Source: Candidatus Cloacimonadota bacterium
Lineage (GTDB): Bacteria; Cloacimonadota; Cloacimonadia; Cloacimonadales; TCS61
Direction of reading: 5' to 3'
Length of the DNA stretch: 51,554 nucleotides
Assembly (NCBI GenBank): GCA_023137125.1
Contig: JAGLPW010000057.1
Location: 1-51,554 of the forward strand
Part shown: in pieces, positions 26,823-34,541 of the stretch
Layout of the letters: every line of letters begins with the position of its first letter
Position numbering within the stretch: position 1 is the stretch's first letter
The notes under the pieces: generated by a model
The model's input: the letters and a program-made list of their open reading frames with translations, nothing else
Databases searched by the model: none
Told to the model about the DNA's origin: nothing
Made by a program: the position numbers and the translations under genes

Positions 26823-28937
26823 ATGGCAAAAAATAAAGAAAAACTTGCATTCGGAATTTTTAAAGACGGGCTGAAAGTAAAGATAGCACAGCTTGCTCTT
26901 AGTAATGGTATTGTTATTGTTCAAAGTCTTGAAGAATCTATCTTATCTTCTGCACTCTTCCGTCAAGAAGTGGAAAATAAAGAAGATGCTTTTGTTCCCG
27001 ATGAGACCGGTGAAGATGAGATCGAAATTCCAGAATTAACTGAAATTGAAGATGATGCTTTCTCATTACCAGAGATGTCTGAGTTTGAAGATACTGAGGA
27101 TTTTGATAGTTCAGAAAAAGATGATATGCTACCTGGTCTGCGTGATTTGCAGAATTTTCTTCAGCAATTCCCACTTGAAAAAGGACGAATATCTTTTAAT
27201 GCAAATAATGAGCAAATCTCATATTTTCAATTTGATTCTTCTTACGGCACAAGAAATCTACATAAACGCCTTCTAGAAGAGTTGTTGTCAAAAGATGAGA
27301 TCAAGGCTAAGAACTATTCTTTCGATTATATTCTAAATTCTGATAAATCTGGGCTTGCCTTTATTCATACCGGCAAATTCAGACTTTTTCATGCATTGAG
27401 AGACATCAATCTGATACTATCAAAAGAAAAATATTTTTATAGTTGTATTGATACAAATGATATATGCTTAATAAATGTTGTTAATCACAATTATGTTTTC
27501 TCTGAAGATGATTATGTTCTAATATTATACATCGGATTTGATTACAAAGTTGGTATCGTTTTGAAAAACGGTATGCATATCAAAACATTCCCTATTATTG
27601 TTCCTGACAGTGATGAAATAACTATGAGGGAGACAATCTACTCTAAAGTACTACTGGAACAAGATATTTCTAATATTCCTATAACAAGAAATATTCTTTT
27701 AGTTGGTGATAGCACTTCCGATGAGGATTTGGAATATTTCCGTTCCGCTTCTCAAGAAGGCGATAACATAGCAAGGATCGATCTTGGTCATCTATCTGTT
27801 CAAGAAGGAATGGAAGAGAAGATAACACCTGAAAAAATTGCCCGGTATGCCATTCCAATTGCTTTAGCATGGAAAACCTTAGTACCAAAGAGTAAAAAGT
27901 TCAGCTCCACAAACTTACTACCTAACAGAGTAATAGAGAATCAGAAGTATTTTAAAATTGCCTGGCACGGTTTTTTAGTTCTGGCCGCTATCTTCTATTT
28001 TGCTTTTGCTGGAACTATTAAAAATTTGGAACTGAAACAGGATATAATTGATTATGGGAAAAAGAATTATACAATTGAACGAGAACTTTCAAGAAACCGT
28101 GAACTAATAAAACGACTCAATGAGATTAAGGCTAGATTAAATGAACTTCAAGCAAATCTGCTCAAAGTAGAAAATATTACAGGAAATAAAAATCAATGGA
28201 ACCATATTCTCGATGTGTACTCTAGATCTCTTAATAAAAACAGGTTGAGCTGGCTCAGGGATATCTCAAGTAATAACGATGGATTTACTGTTGATGGTTA
28301 TACTATGAATAGACGTGCTGTGATTGCTTTCTCTCACCTCTTTCCTGAGAGTAAGATTGCAAGTGTAGCAAAACATGAAGAACAGGAGCATACGATCTGG
28401 AAATTCAAAATTTCCAGTAATTACCCTGATCCAGAATCTTGGAAAAGTGTTGGAAAGGAAAAAATAGAAATTGAAAAACCTGTTCAACAGGAAGAAACGG
28501 AAAAACCAATTGTCGATGAAATAGAGAAAGAATCTGAAACGGAAGTAATTACCGAAACTCCTGAAGAAATTAACGAAAAATATCATTCCATACTTACATT
28601 ATATTTTTCTGGAAATATTAATAATGCATTTGATAAATTCAGTGAATTCATAAAAAGTTATCCACAACATAAAAAGGCATATAATGCCAAATATTTCAAG
28701 GGTGAATGTTTATACTTAATGAATAGATTCCCTGAAGCAAGAGAAACTTTAACAATGGTTTATAACCTTAACGGCAGCAAATCTCCAGATGCACTCATTA
28801 TGTTGGGTAATTGTAGTGAGAAAGAAAATGATCTGAAATCAGCAATACAATATTGGAACACACTAATTGAAAAATATCCTGATAATGATCTATCAAAAGC
28901 AGCACATTATAAGATAGATAAAATAGAAGGTAAATAA
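26823..28937 (+). CDS. PilM-PilN-TPR fusion protein
   Basis: This 704-residue protein appears to join three parts. Residues 1-360 form a cytoplasmic PilM/GspL-like actin-fold region (YVLILYIGFDYKVGIVLKNG), interrupted by a very acidic insert (about 50-105). A single membrane helix near 378-396 and a coiled coil plus small domain (about 400-540) correspond to PilN. A Glu/Pro-rich linker leads to periplasmic TPR repeats (about 585-700; SFSGN-type spacing, FKGECLYLMNRFPEARETL). In most bacteria PilM and PilN are separate and the TPR is an independent pilotin-like protein. It lies between pilT and the PilO-like gene, the canonical order. Confidence 0.75.
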   Translation: MAKNKEKLAFGIFKDGLKVKIAQLALSNGIVIVQSLEESILSSALFRQEVENKEDAFVPDETGEDEIEIPELTEIEDDAFSLPEMSEFEDTEDFDSSEKDDMLPGLRDLQNFLQQFPLEKGRISFNANNEQISYFQFDSSYGTRNLHKRLLEELLSKDEIKAKNYSFDYILNSDKSGLAFIHTGKFRLFHALRDINLILSKEKYFYSCIDTNDICLINVVNHNYVFSEDDYVLILYIGFDYKVGIVLKNGMHIKTFPIIVPDSDEITMRETIYSKVLLEQDISNIPITRNILLVGDSTSDEDLEYFRSASQEGDNIARIDLGHLSVQEGMEEKITPEKIARYAIPIALAWKTLVPKSKKFSSTNLLPNRVIENQKYFKIAWHGFLVLAAIFYFAFAGTIKNLELKQDIIDYGKKNYTIERELSRNRELIKRLNEIKARLNELQANLLKVENITGNKNQWNHILDVYSRSLNKNRLSWLRDISSNNDGFTVDGYTMNRRAVIAFSHLFPESKIASVAKHEEQEHTIWKFKISSNYPDPESWKSVGKEKIEIEKPVQQEETEKPIVDEIEKESETEVITETPEEINEKYHSILTLYFSGNINNAFDKFSEFIKSYPQHKKAYNAKYFKGECLYLMNRFPEARETLTMVYNLNGSKSPDALIMLGNCSEKENDLKSAIQYWNTLIEKYPDNDLSKAAHYKIDKIEGK

Positions 28938-28939
28938 AA

Positions 28940-29821
28940 ATGAATTATGCTTTAAGAAATACTTTGATACTTTCAATCTTATTGGTCCTAGTTATTCTGG
29001 GTTTTCTGCTTGGAAATACATCTTCAGTAAAAAAAGTCAAAGTGATTAAAACTGCTTATGAGAATAACCTAAAACAACTAAATGATCTAAAGGCAGCACA
29101 TCCTGATATGAAAAATCAAGACCTTTTTATTCAATCTTTAAAGGATCTTGAAGAAAAAGTTCGAAGAGAAAGCAAGCTCATTCCTCAGAAAAATGATCCA
29201 ACGATAACTTATAAATATCTGCTGGATATTTGTGATAATTTCTGCCCTGATTTAAAATTCAATTTTGTATATAATAAATTAAGCAAAACCGAGGAAACTA
29301 GTTTTTATTCATTTACAATTCAGGGTGTTGCACCAATACGCTCTTTTTATACTTTTATTTATCAAATCGAAAGCCAGTATATGCTCTATATTATCGAATC
29401 ATTAAAGATCAATGAAGAAATAAAAGACGATGTTTCAACGGGTGACGTTAAATTCGTCATTGTTCTCAATGCATATTTTGATGAAGCCACAATTGAAATT
29501 GGTGATATTCCATTTAGAACATTAAAATACAAGAATGTAGCATATGATCCTTTCTATTCTAGAATTCATGCACCTTTAATCGATGAAAAAGAGCAAGAAT
29601 TCTTAGATCTGAATTTTTCTGGAATGATTGGATTAACACCCAATAAAGTATTTATGAAAGATGAAATTGGCAGGATACATATACTCGAAATTGGTGATAG
29701 AGTAGCGTATGGAACTCTCAAATCTATTAATTGGAAAGGACAATTTGCAACATTCCAATTGAATGAAATTGGTATAAATAAAGATAAAAAGATTTATTTG
29801 AATGAATTAAAAGAGGAATAA
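28940..29821 (+). CDS. PilO-like protein with PilP-like C-terminal domain
   Basis: This 293-residue protein has an N-terminal membrane helix (about 7-25) followed by a coiled segment and a ferredoxin-like PilO region (about 85-180). A linker leads to a compact beta domain (about 230-293) with GLTPNKVFMKDEIGRIHILEIGDRV, resembling the PilP or GspC homology region that docks on the secretin. It starts 2 bases after the PilM-PilN gene and ends 2 bases before the secretin gene. It would link the inner-membrane platform to the outer-membrane pore. The PilP assignment is by pattern and is less secure than PilO. Confidence 0.72.
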   Translation: MNYALRNTLILSILLVLVILGFLLGNTSSVKKVKVIKTAYENNLKQLNDLKAAHPDMKNQDLFIQSLKDLEEKVRRESKLIPQKNDPTITYKYLLDICDNFCPDLKFNFVYNKLSKTEETSFYSFTIQGVAPIRSFYTFIYQIESQYMLYIIESLKINEEIKDDVSTGDVKFVIVLNAYFDEATIEIGDIPFRTLKYKNVAYDPFYSRIHAPLIDEKEQEFLDLNFSGMIGLTPNKVFMKDEIGRIHILEIGDRVAYGTLKSINWKGQFATFQLNEIGINKDKKIYLNELKEE

Positions 29822-29823
29822 AA

Positions 29824-31005
29824 ATGAAGAAATTAATTAGCTTTCTTATTCTCCTGTGTTTTGTCCTAACCTTATTTGGTCAGGAAGAGAACATTAAAAT
29901 CATCCCCGAGGAAGAGTTGATCACGATCTCCCGTGAAACAAATTTTGCTGCCGCCCTTAGGGCCATCGAATATCTTTCTTTGGATTTTGCAGGAAAGAAT
30001 ATTTTGAATACAAGTATCTTCAATAACCCAATTGGGATCCCGATCAAAGAACTTCAATGGAGAGATGCACTGAATCTGATCATAAAATTTCATAATCTTG
30101 TTCTGGAAGAACGTCCTGCTACATTTGTTGTGAAAGATGTTGATGTTATTATAGATGAATCAGGGGAAGAAGTTGGGATTAAAGAAAAAGTAACAGTATC
30201 TACCAACCAGGTTCGGATAAGTTCAATCTTCTTTAAGGCAGATAAAACTCTAATCAATGAAGTAGGAATTGACTGGACTACTCTTATAGGTGGAGAGGTT
30301 AATGCTGAAGTAAATTTAAATACCACAAGTAATTTAACAACTGATATTCTTAGTGCAAGTTTAAATAGAAATTTTCAGACAGGTAATGTCACAATAGATC
30401 TGAATACATTGTTGAAAATTATTGAAGCTAATCAAAAAGGTACAATAATTGCCAGACCAAGTATAACTGTGATATCCAAAAAGAAAGGTTTTATTCAAGT
30501 TGGACAGGACTTCTCTGTAAAAACACTTGATCAAGCCGGAAATACAACCGAGAAATTCTTTGAAACCGGTATTATCATGGAAGTAACTCCTGAAGTGTTA
30601 GTTGAAGATGATAGAAAAGCAATATATCTTTCCGTGGAAGTTGAAAAAAGTACTGCTTTACCCGGTGATCTTTCAACAGTCATTGATAAAAGCAAATCTA
30701 ATACAGAAGTTTTGTTATTTGACGGTGAGGAAACAGTAATTGGCGGACTTTACGATAAAGAGATTCAAGTTGGTCGTGGTGGAATCCCAATACTAAAAGA
30801 TCTTCCATGGTGGTTCTTTGGTCTAAAATATCTTTTTGGATATGAGACTAAAATGGTAGTTACTAGAGAAATGATAGTAATTGTTAAAGTTGAAATAATT
30901 GATTCTGTAGATGATCGAAGAAAACTTGATAAACCTACAGAAGAACAAATAGATCAAGAAAGAAAAGATATGAAGAGAGCTGAAAAACTATTTATGAAAG
31001 AATAA
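29824..31005 (+). CDS. pilQ: Short secretin (PilQ/GspD family)
   Basis: This 393-residue protein has a signal peptide (1-19, MKKLISFLILLCFVLTLFG). An N0/STN-like domain (about 35-105) is followed by the C-terminal secretin homology domain (about 125-355), with TIIARPSITVISKKKGFIQVG, FFETGIIMEVTPEV and ETVIGGLYDKE. A charged tail ends the protein. Most PilQ proteins are 600-900 residues; this one lacks the AMIN and multiple KH-like N1 domains. It would form the outer-membrane channel for the fibre. It is last in the operon, directly before a strong bidirectional terminator. Confidence 0.88.
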   Translation: MKKLISFLILLCFVLTLFGQEENIKIIPEEELITISRETNFAAALRAIEYLSLDFAGKNILNTSIFNNPIGIPIKELQWRDALNLIIKFHNLVLEERPATFVVKDVDVIIDESGEEVGIKEKVTVSTNQVRISSIFFKADKTLINEVGIDWTTLIGGEVNAEVNLNTTSNLTTDILSASLNRNFQTGNVTIDLNTLLKIIEANQKGTIIARPSITVISKKKGFIQVGQDFSVKTLDQAGNTTEKFFETGIIMEVTPEVLVEDDRKAIYLSVEVEKSTALPGDLSTVIDKSKSNTEVLLFDGEETVIGGLYDKEIQVGRGGIPILKDLPWWFFGLKYLFGYETKMVVTREMIVIVKVEIIDSVDDRRKLDKPTEEQIDQERKDMKRAEKLFMKE

Positions 31006-31020
31006 TTTATAAGATAAAAA

Positions 31021-31054
31021 AAAAGACCGATTCTCTCGAATCGGTCTTTTTTTT
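31021..31054. terminator. Bidirectional terminator between the secretin and threonine aldolase genes
   Basis: A 13-bp stem (31021-31033 with 31038-31050) has a TCTC loop, an A-tract on the left and a T-tract on the right. It therefore terminates the secretin operon on the plus strand and the convergent threonine aldolase on the minus strand. Confidence 0.93.
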
Positions 31055-32090
31055 ATTTCAGTAATTTTTTCAATCGTAATACAAACTTTTCAATATCTTC
31101 AAGTTGAGTATCAAATGATGTCATCCATCTAACTTCAGATTTATGTTCATCCCACATATAAAAGAAGAATTCTTCCTGCAATCTTGGAATAATATTGGAT
31201 GGAACAATTGCAAAAATACCATTTGCTTGAACTTCCTGAGTTATCCGTATTTGTGGAAATTCTGCAACGCTCTTTGCCAAGATCTTTGCCATTTTATTCG
31301 CATGTTCAGCGTTCTTCTTCCAAAGATCATTAGAAAGAAGTGTTTCAAATTGTACTGCCATGAATCTCATTTTAGAAGCCAACTGCATTCCCTGCTTTCG
31401 GTAATATTTAAAATCATCTGACATTTTCTGATTAAAAAATATTATTGCTTCAGCATTCATAGCACCATTCTTGGTCAAGCCCAAAGAAAGAACATCAACA
31501 CCAACATCAGCAGTAATCTCACGTAGACTAATATCTAAACTTACAGCCGCATTACAAAGTCTGGCCCCATCCATATGAATGAACATTCCATTCTCATGTG
31601 CATAATCAGTAATTTCTTTTATTTCGTTTTGAGTATAAACTGTGCCCATCTCTGTAACTTGTGCAATTGAAATCACTTTTGGTTGAGAATGATGTTCAAA
31701 CCCAAAATCATGCATGTGATATTTTATCTTTTCAATTGTAAGTTTACCATTTTTGGTTGGAACAGAAAGCAGTTTACATCCAGTGAACTTTTCCGGGGCT
31801 CCGCATTCATCAACATTTATGTGAGCAGTCTCTGCACAGATAATTGAATTATATGATTCAGTTAGCATCTTTAAAGCCAGAACATTTGAACCGGTACCAT
31901 TAAACATAAAGTAGACATCAATATCTTCTCCAAAATGTTCTTTGATCTTTGCAATTGCGTTTTGTGTGTAAATATCATCTCCATATGCAATACAATGACC
32001 AATATTTGCATCTTGCATTGCTTTTAGCACTTCCGGATGAATTCCAGCATTATTATCACTGGCAAAACCACGCTTCAGCTCATCTTTCAT
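31053..32090 (-). CDS. ltaE: Low-specificity L-threonine aldolase
   Basis: This 345-residue fold-type-I PLP enzyme cleaves L-threonine or allo-threonine to glycine and acetaldehyde. Visible motifs are FMFNGTGSNVLALKML (cofactor phosphate loop), ICAETAHINVDECGAPE, FIHMDGARLCNAAVSLD (Asp contacting the PLP ring) and SLGLTKNGAMNAEA, where the Lys is the likely Schiff-base residue. The length fits the family. A good promoter lies at 32119-32147 and GAAGGA precedes the ATG. It is monocistronic by the flanking terminators. Confidence 0.92.
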   Translation of the reverse strand: MKDELKRGFASDNNAGIHPEVLKAMQDANIGHCIAYGDDIYTQNAIAKIKEHFGEDIDVYFMFNGTGSNVLALKMLTESYNSIICAETAHINVDECGAPEKFTGCKLLSVPTKNGKLTIEKIKYHMHDFGFEHHSQPKVISIAQVTEMGTVYTQNEIKEITDYAHENGMFIHMDGARLCNAAVSLDISLREITADVGVDVLSLGLTKNGAMNAEAIIFFNQKMSDDFKYYRKQGMQLASKMRFMAVQFETLLSNDLWKKNAEHANKMAKILAKSVAEFPQIRITQEVQANGIFAIVPSNIIPRLQEEFFFYMWDEHKSEVRWMTSFDTQLEDIEKFVLRLKKLLK

Positions 32091-32118
32091 AACTTTCCTT
32101 CTTTTGTGTATTTGAACT

Positions 32119-32147
32119 TTTATTACTATGCTCTATATTTTTGTCAA
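32119..32147 (-). promoter_or_regulatory. Promoter of the threonine aldolase gene
   Basis: On the minus strand, TTGACA (32147 down to 32142) is followed after 17 bases by AATAAA (32124 down to 32119), four of six to the -10 consensus. It lies about 30-55 bases before the start codon. Confidence 0.6.
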
Positions 32148-32152
32148 ATCAC

Positions 32153-32183
32153 AAATAAAAAAGCACCGCTAAGTTGCGGTGCT
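32153..32183 (-). terminator. Terminator of the DUF5684 gene
   Basis: Read on the minus strand, an 8-bp GC-rich stem (32183-32176 with 32169-32162) has a six-base loop and is followed by a T-tract to about 32153. It lies just past the stop of the membrane protein gene and before the next promoter. Confidence 0.85.
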
Positions 32184-32207
32184 CTAAATTATTATAATTT
32201 CAAAATT

Positions 32208-32591
32208 CTAATTATTTCCTATATATTGCGCATCTCCAAATGCTAATATTGGAAAGAACACAATTGGTAATAATACCAGTCCTACAGTAAAACCTACACC
32301 TTTACCAAAGTTTGCAGCAAAACTATAATAGATTAATATCATTACTACTAATACAAGTATATAACCCACAATTGGAATAGCACCTAAAAGGAAAACAAAT
32401 ATCCACCACCACGGCTTTCCTGCTATATCCAATAAGACTAAAGTATTGTAAATTGGAATGATAGCTGCCCATCCTGGCTTTCCAGCTTTTTCAAATACTC
32501 TCCACATTACAAACAACATAAAAACTACGATAACTAACCAAATAATAATTAAACCACCAGAAAATAATGAAGCAATACTTTCTTCATACAT
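32208..32591 (-). CDS. DUF5684-type small membrane protein
   Basis: This 127-residue protein has three to four membrane helices. The FEKAGKPGWAAIIPIYNTLVLL and KPWWWIF block is typical of the DUF5684 family, often annotated next to signal peptidases. The function is unknown. It has a very strong ribosome-binding site (AGGAGGAGA) and a good promoter, suggesting steady expression as a single gene. Confidence 0.85.
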   Translation of the reverse strand: MYEESIASLFSGGLIIIWLVIVVFMLFVMWRVFEKAGKPGWAAIIPIYNTLVLLDIAGKPWWWIFVFLLGAIPIVGYILVLVVMILIYYSFAANFGKGVGFTVGLVLLPIVFFPILAFGDAQYIGNN

Positions 32592-32618
32592 AATGATCTC
32601 CTCCTTTTTTATGAAACA

Positions 32619-32647
32619 ATTAGTAAATTCTTATTTTGCAGTGTCAA
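32619..32647 (-). promoter_or_regulatory. Promoter of the DUF5684 gene
   Basis: On the minus strand, TTGACA (32647 down to 32642) is followed after 17 bases by ACTAAT (32624 down to 32619), four of six. It lies about 30 bases before the start codon. Confidence 0.65.
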
Positions 32648-32732
32648 GAGTTTTACTCAAGTTAAATATTTTTTATAAGTAAATGCTTTTATACCTAAAT
32701 TTATTATTTTATCGATAAAGTTAATATATCTA

Positions 32733-32757
32733 TTGACACATTAACCAATGAGTTAAT
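32733..32757 (+). promoter_or_regulatory. Promoter with inverted-repeat operator, candidate LexA box of the SOS operon
   Basis: A -35 hexamer TTGACA (32733-32738) is followed at once by the perfect inverted repeat ATTAAC-N6-GTTAAT (32740-32757), placed where a repressor would block RNA polymerase. The genes downstream are umuD, umuC, dinB and an SOS-associated peptidase, so LexA is the natural candidate. The repeat does not match the E. coli or B. subtilis LexA consensus, but LexA boxes vary by phylum. The -10 element is not clear. Confidence 0.55.
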
Positions 32758-32796
32758 TTTGTGAATTGTAGTGTATGGAAATTAAGGACGGCGACC

Positions 32797-33258
32797 ATGA
32801 AAAACAACATATTAAAACACAGAACAGATGATACTATCTCAGATCTTTTTCATTGTAAAATTTCCATCTCCTTGCCAAGACCTCTTCTTGGAAATGAAGT
32901 ACCTGTGGGCTTTCCTTCTCCCGCACAAGATTACATCGAAGAAAATCTTGATCTAAATGAGCATCTCATTTCTCACCCTTCGGCAACATATTTTGTAAAA
33001 GTTGAGGGATATTCCATGGTAGATGCAGGAATTTATCCGGGTGATATTCTCATTGTTGATAGAGCCGTAGAACCAGCTCACAAAAAGATTGTGATTGCTA
33101 TAGTTGACGGCGAACTTACGGTAAAACGTCTTTATAAAAAAAGTGGGAAATGGTTTCTTGCTCCTGAGAATCCCGAATTTGAGCCTCTAGAAATTACTCG
33201 CGATATAAATTTCCATATTTGGGGAGTAGTCATCTATTCCATTCATAAGATGAGATAA
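32797..33258 (+). CDS. umuD: UmuD-like S24 self-cleaving protein of DNA polymerase V
   Basis: This protein is about 153 residues. The self-cleavage region reads VPVGFPSPAQDYIEENLDLN, so the scissile bond would be Val-Gly where E. coli UmuD has Cys-Gly. The catalytic Ser lies in VEGYSMVDAG and the Lys in DGELTVKRLY. The C-terminal fold ends HIWGVVIYSIHKMR as in UmuD. There is no N-terminal DNA-binding domain, which separates it from LexA. ATG 32797 is preferred over GTG 32761 because of AAGGA at 32784-32788. After RecA-promoted cleavage it should join UmuC for lesion bypass. Confidence 0.93.
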   Translation: MKNNILKHRTDDTISDLFHCKISISLPRPLLGNEVPVGFPSPAQDYIEENLDLNEHLISHPSATYFVKVEGYSMVDAGIYPGDILIVDRAVEPAHKKIVIAIVDGELTVKRLYKKSGKWFLAPENPEFEPLEITRDINFHIWGVVIYSIHKMR

Positions 33259-33260
33259 TA

Positions 33261-34541
33261 ATGGTAAAAAATACCGTCGCGTTAGTTGATTGCAACAGCT
33301 TTTATGCTTCCTGTGAAAAAGTATTCAATCCGGATATTGCAGATAAACCGGTGGGGATATTATCTAATAATGACGGTATCATTGTAGCGCTTTCCAGCGA
33401 ATTGAAAAAACTGGGAATTTCCCGTGGTGCTGCTGCTTTCAAAATCGATAAGCGTTTTATAAGAAAACATGGCATTAGGTTACTCTCCTCAAATTATACA
33501 TTATACGGTGATATGTCTACCAGAGTTATGGATACATTATCAATGTTTACACCAGATCTTGAAATATATTCTATTGATGAAGCATTTTTGTCGTTGAGAG
33601 GATTTGAGCATCTGAACCTGACTGACTATGGCAGGCAGATGAAGAAAACTGTGCGGCAACATACGGGATTACCGGTTTCTGTTGGTATTGGTTCCACTAA
33701 AACTCTGGCAAAAATTGCAAATCGTTTTGCTAAAAAGCATAATTTTACAGAAGGTGTTTTTGACATTACCAATCACCCAGATAGAGATAAAATATTACGC
33801 TGGGTTGATGTAGAACATATCTGGGGAGTGGGAAGACAATATGCCAAAATGCTGCGTCGCAATGGGATCATAAATGCGTATGAACTCACTCAAGTTCCGG
33901 ATAATTGGGTGCAAAAGAAAATGACTATCGTTGGTCTACGTTTAGTAAAAGAGCTACGTGGAATATCCTGTATTGACTTAGAAATGGATATAAAACCAAA
34001 GAAAGAGATCGTGTCATCCAAATCATTCGGTAATCCAGTAACCGAACTGCAAGACTTAATGGAAGCAACTTCCGATTACTGCAGTGTAGCTGTGAAGAAA
34101 CTGCGTTCCGAAAACCAGGTAGCTTCGCTTATTATTGTATTTCTTTCCACAAACCGATTTAAGAATGAACCGCAATATGCAAATTATGCCAAAGCACGTC
34201 TTCCTCTCCCCTCTGGCTACACACCGGATTTTATACATGCTGCTAATAGAATCTTGAAGAAGATCTACCGCCCCGGATACAAATATAAGAAAGTTGGCGT
34301 GATGCTTGCAGATATCATGCATCAAAGCAAAGCCCCGCTCGATTTCTTCCAACCTACATATCTGGATGACCACCGAAAAATTATTATGGACTGTATGGAT
34401 AGTATTAATGAGAAAATGGGATTACATAAACTTACCTATGCTTCTGCCGGAATAAAAAAGCCGTGGCAGATGAAGAGAGAACAACTTACTCCCAGCTATA
34501 CGACAAGTTGGAAACACATCCCGGTGGTAAAAGCAATATGA
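33261..34541 (+). CDS. umuC: UmuC, Y-family DNA polymerase V catalytic subunit
   Basis: This 426-residue protein starts 2 bases after umuD. The Y-family active site is visible: VALVDCNSFYASCEKVF (first Asp), SSNYTLYGDMSTRV, and YSIDEAFLSL with the SIDE-type acidic pair. A helix-hairpin-helix region follows (VEHIWGVGRQYAKML). The little-finger domain contains SSKSFGNPVTELQDL, typical of UmuC rather than DinB. The length matches E. coli UmuC. Its last codons overlap the dinB start as ATGA. Confidence 0.95.
   Translation: MVKNTVALVDCNSFYASCEKVFNPDIADKPVGILSNNDGIIVALSSELKKLGISRGAAAFKIDKRFIRKHGIRLLSSNYTLYGDMSTRVMDTLSMFTPDLEIYSIDEAFLSLRGFEHLNLTDYGRQMKKTVRQHTGLPVSVGIGSTKTLAKIANRFAKKHNFTEGVFDITNHPDRDKILRWVDVEHIWGVGRQYAKMLRRNGIINAYELTQVPDNWVQKKMTIVGLRLVKELRGISCIDLEMDIKPKKEIVSSKSFGNPVTELQDLMEATSDYCSVAVKKLRSENQVASLIIVFLSTNRFKNEPQYANYAKARLPLPSGYTPDFIHAANRILKKIYRPGYKYKKVGVMLADIMHQSKAPLDFFQPTYLDDHRKIIMDCMDSINEKMGLHKLTYASAGIKKPWQMKREQLTPSYTTSWKHIPVVKAI

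Noticed and set aside
27962-27977. TGGCACGG sequence inside the PilM-PilN gene as a second sigma-54 promoter
   Set aside because: The -12 GC is missing at the required distance, and it lies inside a coding region encoding the membrane helix.
34463-34537. N-terminal extension of DinB
   Set aside because: It overlaps the umuC coding end in another frame. ATG 34538 gives the typical start before IIHVDMDAF and a 4-base ATGA overlap.
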